Source: DAOUGC01 sp034429695 (lineage in GTDB: Bacteria > Chloroflexota > Anaerolineae > Anaerolineales > Anaerolineaceae). Taken from it: a DNA stretch of 15,926 nt. A program made the translations under genes and the position numbers. Shown here in pieces: positions 6,594 through 14,433 of this stretch. The notes below the pieces were generated by a model that worked only from the letters and a program-made list of their open reading frames with translations, was not told the DNA's origin and made no database searches. Where the stretch lies: contig DAOUGC010000268.1 of the NCBI GenBank assembly GCA_034429695.1, positions 1 through 15,926 on the forward strand. The letters are read 5' to 3'. The first letter of the stretch is position 1, and every line of letters starts with the position of its first letter.

Positions 6594-8210
6594 TTATTGA
6601 GCAAGTGCTGTTGCTGGCCCAGCCTGGACCACCTGCGGAGGTACCTGATCCTCAAACATTTTGAAATTGTCGATAAAGCGATTAATCAGCGCCTGACTGT
6701 GTTGCCGGTAGGCATTCTGATCCTTCCAGGTATTGATCGGGTTCAGGATTTCCGCCGGAACACCTGGGCACATGGTCGGGATCCACAGTCCAAAATGCTC
6801 TTCCTGGTGGAATGAAACGCTGTCCAACTCCTTCCTCAGAGCAGATCGAACCATCGCCCGGGTGTAAGGCAATTTAATTCGATCGCCAACACCATACGGA
6901 CCGCCTGTCCAACCGGTATTGATCAACCATACCTGCACATTGTGCTTCCTGATCCGTTCACCCAGCATTTCGGCATACACATTGGGATGCAATGGCAGGA
7001 AGGGTGCGCCAAAGCAGGTTGAGAAGGTGGCCTGTGGCTCTTTGCCCAACCCCTTTTCGGTGCCGGCCAATTTTGAGGTGTACCCTGAGAGGAAATAATA
7101 CATGGCTTGCTCGGGGGTCAGACGGGCGATGGGTGGCAACACGCCAAATGCATCAGCGGTGAGAAAAAAGATCGTTTCCGGATGTCCCGCATATCCCTCG
7201 GGCACATGGTTGAGAACATAGTCCAGCGGGTAAGCCCCACGGGTGTTCTCGGTTAACGCTTCACTGTCAAAATCCAGTGTGCGCAGGGTTTCATCGTAGA
7301 CGACATTTTCCAGGACGGAACCAAAACGTTGGGTCGCCTGCCAGATGATCGGCTCCAGATCGGAACGCAGCCGGATGGTTTTGGCATAACAGCCGCCCTC
7401 AAAGTTGAATACGCCATCGTTCGTCCAACCGTGTTCATCGTCGCCAATCAAACGTCGATCTGGATCGGACGATAGTGTGGTCTTGCCGGTGCCAGATAAT
7501 CCGAAGAACAGAGCCACGTCACCTTTGGCCCCAACATTGGCCGAACAGTGCATGGATAGAACATCTGCATGGGGCATTTCATAATTCATGACGGTGAAAA
7601 CAGATTTTTTGATTTCCCCGGCATAACTGGTTCCGCCGATCAGGATGGTGCGGTCAACAAAGTTTACCAGGATGAATGTTCCCGATTTCGTGCCGTCCTG
7701 TTCGACATCAGCCAGCAGGTTGGGACAGACAATCACGGTATATTGAGGTGTCTGACTGGCTACACTCTGTGGTGGAATCCGTCTGAAAAGATCATATGAA
7801 AACAGACTGTGCCAGGCGTATTCCGTAATAATCCGAATGGGGATGCTGTGATTGGGGTGCGCTCCCACAAGCATATCCTGCACAAACACATCCCGGTTCT
7901 GCAGATATGCTCCCATGCGGGCGAACATGCGGTTATAAAGTTCAACCGAATATGGCTGATTGATCTTGCCACACCATATTTCTTCGCGCTCCTGCTCATC
8001 ATGAATGACAACGAACTTGTCACCTGGTGAGCGGCCGGTATGTTTTCCTGTACTTACAACAACAGCGCCTTCTTTTGTCAGTGAACCTTCTCCGCGCAGG
8101 ATAATCTGTTCTATCAGCGCAGAGGGTTGCAGGTTCCAGTAAACGGTCTTGAGATTGGATAACCCAAGGGTATCAAGTCCCTGTTCACCCGGAATCCCTT
8201 CTTGATTCAT
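6594..8210 (-). CDS. pckA: Phosphoenolpyruvate carboxykinase (ATP)
   Basis: This is the cytoplasmic enzyme interconverting oxaloacetate + ATP and PEP + CO2 + ADP: gluconeogenesis, or carbon fixation at the PEP node in fermenting anaerobes. The 538 residues match the usual length (about 540). Visible signatures are 'TGRSPGDK' (58-65, substrate Arg), 'GEIKKSVFT' (198-206, metal/substrate Lys), 'MHCSANVG' (220-227), the P-loop 'GLSGTGKT' (237-244) and 'LIGDDEHGW' (254-262). The kinase-1a motif and the ATP-type sequence distinguish it from the GTP family. Of two ATGs four bases apart, the second (8210) is in frame and well spaced from GGAGG (about 8216-8220). It starts 13 bases after the stop of the upstream lipoprotein gene, so the two are probably co-transcribed. 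It ends at the shared terminator. Confidence 0.97.
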   Translation of the reverse strand: MNQEGIPGEQGLDTLGLSNLKTVYWNLQPSALIEQIILRGEGSLTKEGAVVVSTGKHTGRSPGDKFVVIHDEQEREEIWCGKINQPYSVELYNRMFARMGAYLQNRDVFVQDMLVGAHPNHSIPIRIITEYAWHSLFSYDLFRRIPPQSVASQTPQYTVIVCPNLLADVEQDGTKSGTFILVNFVDRTILIGGTSYAGEIKKSVFTVMNYEMPHADVLSMHCSANVGAKGDVALFFGLSGTGKTTLSSDPDRRLIGDDEHGWTNDGVFNFEGGCYAKTIRLRSDLEPIIWQATQRFGSVLENVVYDETLRTLDFDSEALTENTRGAYPLDYVLNHVPEGYAGHPETIFFLTADAFGVLPPIARLTPEQAMYYFLSGYTSKLAGTEKGLGKEPQATFSTCFGAPFLPLHPNVYAEMLGERIRKHNVQVWLINTGWTGGPYGVGDRIKLPYTRAMVRSALRKELDSVSFHQEEHFGLWIPTMCPGVPAEILNPINTWKDQNAYRQHSQALINRFIDNFKMFEDQVPPQVVQAGPATALAQ

Positions 8211-8223
8211 TCATTCCTCCTGT

Positions 8224-10698
8224 TTATTCTGTCTTGCCTGTTAATTTTGGATACCAGTACCACAACACATCCCAGGCTGGCTTGCCGCGTACTGATGGAG
8301 ATTTGTCCATCAGATCTGCTGCCGGGTAATAACCCCTGCTGACAACCCCATTAATCCAATCGCGTTGATTAATGGAGACCAGGGCGGCATTGTAAATGCT
8401 CACCTGTTCGTCCAGATTGATCTTGGCATCGCTGATGGGAGCAGGATAATTGAGTGCAGCAACCGACTGGCAGTCATTGTTAACCATGGCGCACGCTGCT
8501 GCGCTCCCGCTGACCGATGGATAATTGATTGCGATAATGACGGGTTTGTTGATATCATCCTTGATGGGTTTGATCTGCTCATCAAGCAGCCGGCCAAATT
8601 GCCTGGCCATATCCTGCTGTGAGACTCCCGCTTTACCCAAAGGAGCGCTCCACAGCATATAGACTTGATCGATGGTATCAATAAATTCAGGAACGGCAAT
8701 CGCTTGTCCATCAAACTCAACAGCCCATAACAGGGTCCCGTTATACCGTTCGCGGATCTGGTCAATCAAGGTTTGCCAGCGTTGCGTGGCGTCATCCGGC
8801 ACGCCTGAAGGAGTGCCATCCATGAGCACACCGCCCGGAAGAGCGGGGGCAATATCAGGACCGCCCAGAACCAGCGCACCAACTCCATCTTGCTGAGCCA
8901 GATCTGCATGATGCAATACAAAACGGGTATAGCGATCAAACCAGGATTGCCACCATGCGGGCGTTCTCTCTGCCTGTGCCCACCACTTCGGGAATGTCAC
9001 TTGATGATTAATTTGAGGATAGAGTACCGGTTGCAGGGTGTTCTCCCGCGTCAAAGACATCCATTGGTCCACATCCTGCCACAGGGCATCGTGACCAGGG
9101 GACTGTTCCAAAACAGGTGGGTTGATGCTGGTATATGTCCATGTGGGGGTAAAAAAGACTGTGTTGGCGCCCACCTGATGTATCCCACTGATTGCAGAAG
9201 CAAAGTATGGCTGCCAGGATGGTTGATAACGGTTCATCAGCTCCACACCGGCAACAAATGACGAAGTTCGTCGGGTGACATCGGTGGTCAATACAGCGGT
9301 TGGGTCATTTGTATCCTGCAACCAGGACCACATGGCAACATCATCCTGGAAGTCCTGGGTCAGCAAACTCGAACTGAACGGATATCCCTGGGATAGTTCA
9401 CCGGATGTGGCAGCATCGTCCGCCACGCCGCATTGATCATTGCGACAGTACCGGTAACTAACATTTCCAAGCATGTGCAATGGACTGTACAGAACATAAT
9501 TCCACGTACTGGTTCCGCTGCGCCACATGGGAATGGGTTCGGTCCAGGCATAAGGGTTGAACTGAATGGAGACGGTCTCTGCAGTTGGCGTTCCCTCCGG
9601 CACATTTGCAGTAAATGATACCGGTTCTGAGTCAGGGACCCTCCACGGGGCGATATTGTCCACCACCATGACGTCACTGGTCGGAATAATCATTTGCCTT
9701 ACCACAAATTTCCCGTCGGCGTCATGTTCTGCATTCCAGAACCCGTCACCCAGGCTATATTTGTAACGCAGATCAAACCCAACCGGAAGTTCCATCTCAA
9801 AACGATACCGCCCGTCTTCCTGTCTGGTCATTACTGGCGCTCTGGCAGCAATCGTATTCATGCCGGCGCGGAGATCGGCATAAGTGTTGCCTAGTTGATA
9901 CAGGTTTCCGATCAGGCGCAGAACAGCGCCATCAGCCATGTCATCCGGGGGATTGGCGACAAAGGTTACCTTGACGGTTCTGACTGGTTCGATCTCGACC
10001 AGGGCGGGCGTACTGGAGCCTTCAGCCACAACCGCACCCTGTTGATAGGTTGAGTATTTCCCGTCAACAGAGAAAACCACAATCTGGTGCAAACCGGCAG
10101 GCAAGCCTTCGATAAAAAAGGAGCCATCGGCTGCCGTAAATGTCTGCTGACCCGAGACATTGATCATCAATCCCGGAATACCCGCCCCGGTATTGGATGC
10201 CTTGATGGCGCCTTCGATGCGTCCGGTACTGGTCACCGCGGCATCTCCATTCCACGCGTACACAACATCGTCGATGGTGGAAGGTCCTCCAACCAGGTAC
10301 ATTCGGTAGCGAACCAGTTTTCCAGCGGCAGTATGTTCAATGGCTGATGGTTGGTTGCCCAGTACATAGCGATATTTGATCACTGAAGATGGTGGAATGG
10401 GAATGTGCGCTGTATAGTGAGTGCCATCCACCTGTTTCATTGAGTAACGGGTTGGATTCAACGCCAGACCGGTTACCTCATCCAGCAAATCAATATAAAC
10501 AGTGGATGTGGTTTCCTCAGGGATGGCAACATTAAACACCATCTCTGCAAGCGGCATTGGGGTTGGAGGAGAGTATGTGGATGTCGGGATGATCTGGAAT
10601 GGTCCATTTCCGGATGAACACCCGGTTGCCCCCAAAATAATCCCCAGGAAAACGACCCGCAGGATCAAAGCGATGGAAATGCCATGTTTTCTGACCAT
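8224..10698 (-). CDS. Large surface lipoprotein with carbohydrate-binding-like beta domains and a TIM-barrel glycosidase-like C-terminal part
   Basis: The 824-residue protein starts with a basic n-region, a hydrophobic stretch and a lipobox-like 'LGATGC' (acylated Cys27 predicted), followed by a Pro/Thr/Ser linker to about residue 48. Three segments look like starch-binding (CBM20/48-like) immunoglobulin-type folds: about 50-145 ('VIKYRYVLG'), about 240-350 ('DLRYKYSLGDGFWNAEHD') and about 358-430 ('NVSYRYCRNDQ'). Between the first two, about 157-215 is a carboxypeptidase-regulatory-like beta sandwich ('GRIEGAI', 'TAADGSFFIEGLPAG'). The last ~330 residues alternate beta and alpha ('GIHQVGANTVFFTPTW', 'QPVLYPQI', 'VGALVLGGPD', 'LLWAVEFDG') like a TIM barrel of the glycoside-hydrolase type, but I cannot assign catalytic residues. 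It probably acts on or binds polysaccharide at the cell surface. The substrate and enzymatic activity are unproven. Confidence 0.8.
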   Translation of the reverse strand: MVRKHGISIALILRVVFLGIILGATGCSSGNGPFQIIPTSTYSPPTPMPLAEMVFNVAIPEETTSTVYIDLLDEVTGLALNPTRYSMKQVDGTHYTAHIPIPPSSVIKYRYVLGNQPSAIEHTAAGKLVRYRMYLVGGPSTIDDVVYAWNGDAAVTSTGRIEGAIKASNTGAGIPGLMINVSGQQTFTAADGSFFIEGLPAGLHQIVVFSVDGKYSTYQQGAVVAEGSSTPALVEIEPVRTVKVTFVANPPDDMADGAVLRLIGNLYQLGNTYADLRAGMNTIAARAPVMTRQEDGRYRFEMELPVGFDLRYKYSLGDGFWNAEHDADGKFVVRQMIIPTSDVMVVDNIAPWRVPDSEPVSFTANVPEGTPTAETVSIQFNPYAWTEPIPMWRSGTSTWNYVLYSPLHMLGNVSYRYCRNDQCGVADDAATSGELSQGYPFSSSLLTQDFQDDVAMWSWLQDTNDPTAVLTTDVTRRTSSFVAGVELMNRYQPSWQPYFASAISGIHQVGANTVFFTPTWTYTSINPPVLEQSPGHDALWQDVDQWMSLTRENTLQPVLYPQINHQVTFPKWWAQAERTPAWWQSWFDRYTRFVLHHADLAQQDGVGALVLGGPDIAPALPGGVLMDGTPSGVPDDATQRWQTLIDQIRERYNGTLLWAVEFDGQAIAVPEFIDTIDQVYMLWSAPLGKAGVSQQDMARQFGRLLDEQIKPIKDDINKPVIIAINYPSVSGSAAACAMVNNDCQSVAALNYPAPISDAKINLDEQVSIYNAALVSINQRDWINGVVSRGYYPAADLMDKSPSVRGKPAWDVLWYWYPKLTGKTE

Positions 10699-10727
10699 AA
10701 CCTGTCCCGAAGAAACAAAAAAATCAG

Positions 10728-10750
10728 AAAAAAGGGCGTTAACAACGCCC
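10728..10750 (-). terminator. Intrinsic terminator after nusB
   Basis: On the minus strand GGGCGTT pairs with AACGCCC (10744-10750 with 10734-10740) around a 3-base loop and is followed directly by six T residues (10728-10733), with a second T run seven bases further on. It starts seven bases past the nusB stop and should end the minus-strand operon before the lipoprotein gene. Confidence 0.88.
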
Positions 10751-10757
10751 TAATGGT

Positions 10758-11189
10758 TCATCCCAATCCCAGTGCCTGCTTGATCTCTGTCTGTCGGTTG
10801 GCGAGGCTTCCCAGAACTCCGTTGACAAATCTCGGCGTTGAATCAGAACCATACAGCTTGGCCAGTTCAATTGCTTCATTGATTGCCACCTTCACCGGCG
10901 TACAATTGGCAACCGCAAACTCCCACAACGAGATGCGCAGAATGTTCCGGTCCACGGCTGCCACCTGATCCATGGGCCATTCAGGGGCATGTTCGGCAAT
11001 CAAGACATCCAATTGCTCGATAAGCGGTAAAACGCCAAAAATGATCTGCCGGGTAAATTCCGTCAGTCCATTTTCCAACGGCTCGTCCATAAGGCGTTGC
11101 TCAAGAACAACGCCAGGGGCATGGCCTGTTAGATCAACTTCGTAAAGAACCTGCAAGGCAAGACTACGCGCCTTGGTGCGAGACTTCAT
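10758..11189 (-). CDS. nusB: Transcription antitermination factor NusB
   Basis: This 143-residue all-helical protein pairs with NusE (ribosomal protein S10) on boxA RNA in rRNA antitermination. Typical wording is visible: 'RTKARSLALQVLYEVDL' at the N-terminus, 'VDRNILRISLWEF' (about 98-110), 'VAINEAIELAKLYGS' (about 120-134) and 'FVNGVLGSLA' near the C-terminus. The length is normal and the protein complete. The ATG overlaps the stop of the Asp23 gene by four bases (11186-11189, ATGA), and no separate strong ribosome binding site is seen, so translation is probably coupled to the upstream gene. It is the last gene of its transcription unit, ending at the terminator at 10728-10750. Confidence 0.95.
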   Translation of the reverse strand: MKSRTKARSLALQVLYEVDLTGHAPGVVLEQRLMDEPLENGLTEFTRQIIFGVLPLIEQLDVLIAEHAPEWPMDQVAAVDRNILRISLWEFAVANCTPVKVAINEAIELAKLYGSDSTPRFVNGVLGSLANRQTEIKQALGLG

Positions 11190-11569
11190 ACGCTGTGTTG
11201 TTCCGTCTCTGATGGTTTATTTTCAACCGGATCGTAGGAAATGTCCTCAATATGGATGTTTACCTTGCCAACTTCCATGCCCACCATCTCAGAAATTGCC
11301 CTTGCGACTTTGGCTTGAATGTTATGTGAGATATCCCTCACGTTCTTGTTTGCTTCAAGGATCACGTACAAATCGGCATATACGGTATTGTTTTCCACCA
11401 CAATCTGAACGCCCTCATTGATCCCGCGATTGAAAAGGCGATTTACCCCTCCGGGAACCGTGGCAAGCCGGGCTACGCCGGGAACGCCAAGGGCGGTCAA
11501 ACGGGCAATGGTCACCAGTACATCAGGAGCAATGGTGGTTCTTCCGTCGGTTGATGGTTGATTGCTCAT
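11186..11569 (-). CDS. Asp23/Gls24-family envelope stress response protein
   Basis: This 127-residue protein has the Asp23 core: 'TTIAPDVLVTIARLTALGVPGVARLA' opens the domain, followed by 'GVQIVVENNTVYADLYVILEANKNV' and 'VGKVNIHIEDISY'. Family members are alkaline-shock or cell-envelope-linked proteins that assemble near the membrane, and their molecular role is not settled. A GGGAGAGAG ribosome binding site (about 11574-11582) precedes the ATG, and a perfect TATAAT lies about 30 bases upstream. The gene overlaps nusB by ATGA. Bacillus has the same order, with the Asp23-family gene yqhY directly upstream of nusB, so this pairing looks conserved well beyond one lineage. The charged C-terminal tail after 'DPVENK' is probably disordered. 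Confidence 0.9.
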   Translation of the reverse strand: MSNQPSTDGRTTIAPDVLVTIARLTALGVPGVARLATVPGGVNRLFNRGINEGVQIVVENNTVYADLYVILEANKNVRDISHNIQAKVARAISEMVGMEVGKVNIHIEDISYDPVENKPSETEQHSV

Positions 11570-11601
11570 GCATCTCTCTCCCTTACGTGCGTTCTACGAT
11601 T

Positions 11602-11607
11602 ATTATA
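11602..11607 (-). promoter_or_regulatory. Candidate -10 element for asp23-nusB
   Basis: On the minus strand a perfect TATAAT lies in the 41-base gap between the MFS gene stop and the asp23 start, placing the transcript start near 11595 with a leader of about 25 bases that keeps the ribosome binding site. No good -35 box sits at the right distance, so the promoter may be weak or activator-dependent. It would let asp23-nusB be made without larA and the transporter. Confidence 0.4.
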
Positions 11608-11610
11608 ACC

Positions 11611-13065
11611 TTAATTGGAAACCTGACCGTGCTTTTCCTGGATGCCTTTAAGAGTGATTACCGAAACCAGAAACAAAATCATGTAGATGGCGAATAGAAT
11701 GGTATATCCCATGCCAGGGAACTCAGGCGCACGGCGGGTGATCAGGTCTGCAATGGGGCCTCCGATGTAAGCGCCGATCGCTCCAGCTCCTGCTCCAGCG
11801 ACATTGGACATACCCAGGAATTTACCGGCGCGTTCTTTTGGAACCAGATCCGTGCCGAGCGCCCAGTTGACTGCATAAAATAACCCCGTTGCCATGCCAA
11901 AGGATACGCCGCCAACGTAGACCAGCGTTAAGGTTGGCGCCAGGATGATCACAAGGGTTCCAAAGGCAGCCAGAAGACCGCTCACCAGCAACAGCGGCTT
12001 TCTGCCGAAGCGGTCGGACAACCAGCCTGATGGTATGGCAGAGATCAGGATGAATACACCCACCACCATGGTGAGCATGGCTGCCGGTTTGGCGGCTGTC
12101 TCAGCTTGATAACCAAAGCGTCCCTGTAGAAAATATACAGCAAAGCTTGCGAGGTTCACCGCACCGATCATGAAGGATAAGCGATTGACCACCCACCAGA
12201 TAAATGATCGGTTTTGTTTGATTTCGTCTCCCAACCCCACCCGTAAACTGGCCCATACCCCCAGCAGAACGGATATCGCCATGCCTGCCAGGCCGGCAAG
12301 GGTCATTGTCACCACCAGTGGGACGGATGCCATGCCTGCGGTCAAGGGGTCAAGACTTCCAACCAGCCAGCGCATGGATAAAATCACCACGGTAAAAACG
12401 GCGGTCATCATGAGCAGTCGGGATAGGGTGTTCCAGTCCAGCGGCGACCTGTTGCTCTGGCGCTTCTCGGGTACGAACAATGTAATCAGCATGGAAACAA
12501 CCAGAATGCCGATAAGGACAAACAGACCGGCCCACAAATTCCCATCCGCCACCAACCGCGCGATTGTGTAGGAAACAATCACCACAGGCAGGGGCACTTC
12601 AAGCACTGCCTTCACACCTGAAAAGCGGCCACGTTTTTCTTCTGGAATCAGATCAGGAATAAGACCCTGCAACGCGCCGTGGGCGGTGTTGGCAAAGAAC
12701 ATCTGGACCATCACCAAACCGAACAAAACCCAGTAGCCGTTCATCCCCTCAAGATTGGCTGAGAAGCCAACCAAGATGAGCTGTGCGACCAACCCCAACG
12801 TGCCGAAGATGATGAAAGGGCGTCGGCGGCCAAGGGGGAGCGTGGATCGATCCGATAACATGCCCATCAGCGCCTGGATCAATACCGCAGCCATTAACGT
12901 CCACAGGCGCAGGTTGCCGTAGTAGGTCCCCTTAAGTTCCTCGCCCACAAACTGTTGTACCAGCAGGGGCACCACCAGGGGCGTCATGGTTTGTGACAGG
13001 GAAGTGATCGCCAACCAGTAAATGTTGACGGTGATGTAATCGTACCAACGAATGGGGCGCTCCAT
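11611..13065 (-). CDS. MFS transporter with GPH/SLC45-like motif, paired with the LarA-like gene
   Basis: This 484-residue polytopic membrane protein has about twelve hydrophobic segments. The loop after the second helix reads 'GMLSDRSTLPLGRRRPFI' (68-85), an extended form of MFS motif A seen in sucrose/GPH and SLC45-type cation symporters. The matching C-half loop is 'GWLSDRFGRKPLL' (about 350-362). 'NTAHGALQGLIPDLIPEEKRG' also fits that group. The start is supported by GAGAGGAGAGAA (about 13070-13081). It begins 27 bases after the larA-like stop, so co-transcription is likely and its cargo may be the hydroxyacid, or a sugar acid, used by that enzyme. This substrate link is inference from position only. 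It differs from the MFS_3 exporter elsewhere in the window in both motif and family. Confidence 0.87.
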   Translation of the reverse strand: MERPIRWYDYITVNIYWLAITSLSQTMTPLVVPLLVQQFVGEELKGTYYGNLRLWTLMAAVLIQALMGMLSDRSTLPLGRRRPFIIFGTLGLVAQLILVGFSANLEGMNGYWVLFGLVMVQMFFANTAHGALQGLIPDLIPEEKRGRFSGVKAVLEVPLPVVIVSYTIARLVADGNLWAGLFVLIGILVVSMLITLFVPEKRQSNRSPLDWNTLSRLLMMTAVFTVVILSMRWLVGSLDPLTAGMASVPLVVTMTLAGLAGMAISVLLGVWASLRVGLGDEIKQNRSFIWWVVNRLSFMIGAVNLASFAVYFLQGRFGYQAETAAKPAAMLTMVVGVFILISAIPSGWLSDRFGRKPLLLVSGLLAAFGTLVIILAPTLTLVYVGGVSFGMATGLFYAVNWALGTDLVPKERAGKFLGMSNVAGAGAGAIGAYIGGPIADLITRRAPEFPGMGYTILFAIYMILFLVSVITLKGIQEKHGQVSN

Positions 13066-13092
13066 ACACTTCTCTCCTCTCAGGCAAAATTG

Positions 13093-14352
13093 TCAATCCA
13101 ACCAGGGAATGGTGTTGGTGGCAAACGGAAGAACAGCGATTGAAGAGGAATCGGGCAGCCATGCCATTGCCTGATCCACAGCAGATTGAAGACTGGAAGC
13201 AGGCTGCAGGAAAAACTTTTGCACCAGTTCATCCTCCAAAGAAGAAACCAGAATGATTTTTATGCGGGCTGCATCGCGCGCAATCTGGAACGCCTTGTGA
13301 GGCCCGACAGAAAAACCGGTTTGCTTGAACTTCTTAAACACCTGATCGACCGTTGAGATATCACGCAGGAAATCCACAAATCCAGTTGAGCCATGACCTT
13401 CAACACACTCAGCAGACAGGATGACCACACCCCCGTCACGAGTGATCAAACTGGCGTGGGTGATGGCTTTTTGCGCCTGGTAAAGATTGATGTCCTTGGG
13501 ATATCCTCCGGCTGATGCTATGACAAGGTCATAACGGTGATCAACCTTCACCTGGGACAAAGCGCGCGACAGGGGCACACCCAGCTCCATTACCTTGCGA
13601 GGCTGGCCGGCGATCACGGTTGCGATTTGCTTGTTCTTGCCTGGCAACAGATTGATTGCATAATGAACCCCAATCCGTTCCCCTATCTCTTCAACATCCA
13701 TCCGCATGGGGTTGTTCTCGTAACGACCAACGGCACACTCGGGATTGAGCAGCATGGAGTGGTTGGTGTTAATGGTTTCGCGGCCGGTTAATCCAATGGC
13801 CACGCTTTTCACCCCGCCCGAAAACCCCATGAAATGATGCGGCTCAATATTCCCAATGGTGATTTTGTAATCAGAAGTGTAATATTGGCGATTAACCCAT
13901 ATGGGCGTTCCCATCCCGGTTTTCCCCAAACACTCCAGATTTTCCATATCGTCACAATTATGTGATACCACCTGATATCGGGTCAGAAGATTTTCGGGCA
14001 GCACCAATTCAAACTCAGCAGGTTGCATGGGCAGGTGCGTACCCGTGGCAATGTAAAAACAGATTTGCTCATCCTTTACGCCGTGCGCTGCGAGTGCTTC
14101 CAGCAGGGGGGGCAGAACCAGATCGTGCCTTACCGGTCTGGTCTTGTCATTCACGGCGATGGCAATCTTATCACCTGATGAAATCTCCACCAGGTCGGCG
14201 GCTCCCACCGGATTGGCAATTGCCTCGCGAACCAGACTGTCAATGGAGGGAGGAGTTGGATGAGTGGGGGGCAGGATGTGGTCCACCAGGATGGTGTCTG
14301 GAATGGCTGCTGTGATTTGAGATTGTCCGTATCGAAGGGAAATATCAGTCAT
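13093..14352 (-). CDS. larA: LarA-family nickel-pincer 2-hydroxyacid racemase/epimerase
   Basis: LarA isomerises lactate with a covalently bound nickel-pincer nucleotide, and related enzymes act on other 2-hydroxyacids. In these 419 residues I can place all the key positions of Lactobacillus LarA: D69 and R72 in 'VNDKTRPV', H106 in 'ATGTHLPM', H172 in 'IEPHHFMGFSGG', K182 (the cofactor-anchoring Lys) in 'GGVKSVAIG', H198 in 'TINTNHSM', and Q292 and K295 in 'LYQAQKA'. The enzyme should therefore bind the cofactor, but the substrate is open because LarA homologs vary. The cofactor-making genes larB, larC and larE are not in the window. The ATG is confirmed by the family's N-terminal pattern ('ISLRYGQSQITAAIPD'). 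It has no Shine-Dalgarno, and the predicted transcription start lies within a few bases of it. It heads a unit with the MFS transporter. Confidence 0.92.
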   Translation of the reverse strand: MTDISLRYGQSQITAAIPDTILVDHILPPTHPTPPSIDSLVREAIANPVGAADLVEISSGDKIAIAVNDKTRPVRHDLVLPPLLEALAAHGVKDEQICFYIATGTHLPMQPAEFELVLPENLLTRYQVVSHNCDDMENLECLGKTGMGTPIWVNRQYYTSDYKITIGNIEPHHFMGFSGGVKSVAIGLTGRETINTNHSMLLNPECAVGRYENNPMRMDVEEIGERIGVHYAINLLPGKNKQIATVIAGQPRKVMELGVPLSRALSQVKVDHRYDLVIASAGGYPKDINLYQAQKAITHASLITRDGGVVILSAECVEGHGSTGFVDFLRDISTVDQVFKKFKQTGFSVGPHKAFQIARDAARIKIILVSSLEDELVQKFFLQPASSLQSAVDQAMAWLPDSSSIAVLPFATNTIPWLD

Positions 14353-14361
14353 GAGGATGTT

Positions 14362-14390
14362 ATTTTACATTTAGAAGAGCGGTATTGCAA
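14362..14390 (-). promoter_or_regulatory. Sigma70-type promoter of the larA-like gene
   Basis: On the minus strand TTGCAA (14385-14390) and TAAAAT (14362-14367, preceded by TG) are 17 bases apart. The -10 box ends nine bases before the ATG, so the predicted transcript would have almost no leader, which fits the missing Shine-Dalgarno of this gene. Confidence 0.55.
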
Positions 14391-14399
14391 CGGTTCGGT

Positions 14400-14429
14400 T
14401 ATAATCACCCAAATTTGTTGAAAGGTGAT
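14400..14429 (+). promoter_or_regulatory. -10 element and overlapping inverted repeat upstream of the AOR gene
   Basis: A perfect TATAAT (14400-14405) puts the start near 14412, with a leader of about 22 bases. No -35 box is seen at 16-18 bases. ATCACC (14404-14409) and GGTGAT (14424-14429) form an inverted repeat spanning the predicted start site, and its right arm overlaps the AAAGGTGAT ribosome binding site. The repeat could be an operator, but six bases per arm is short. Confidence 0.4.
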
Positions 14430-14433
14430 ACTT

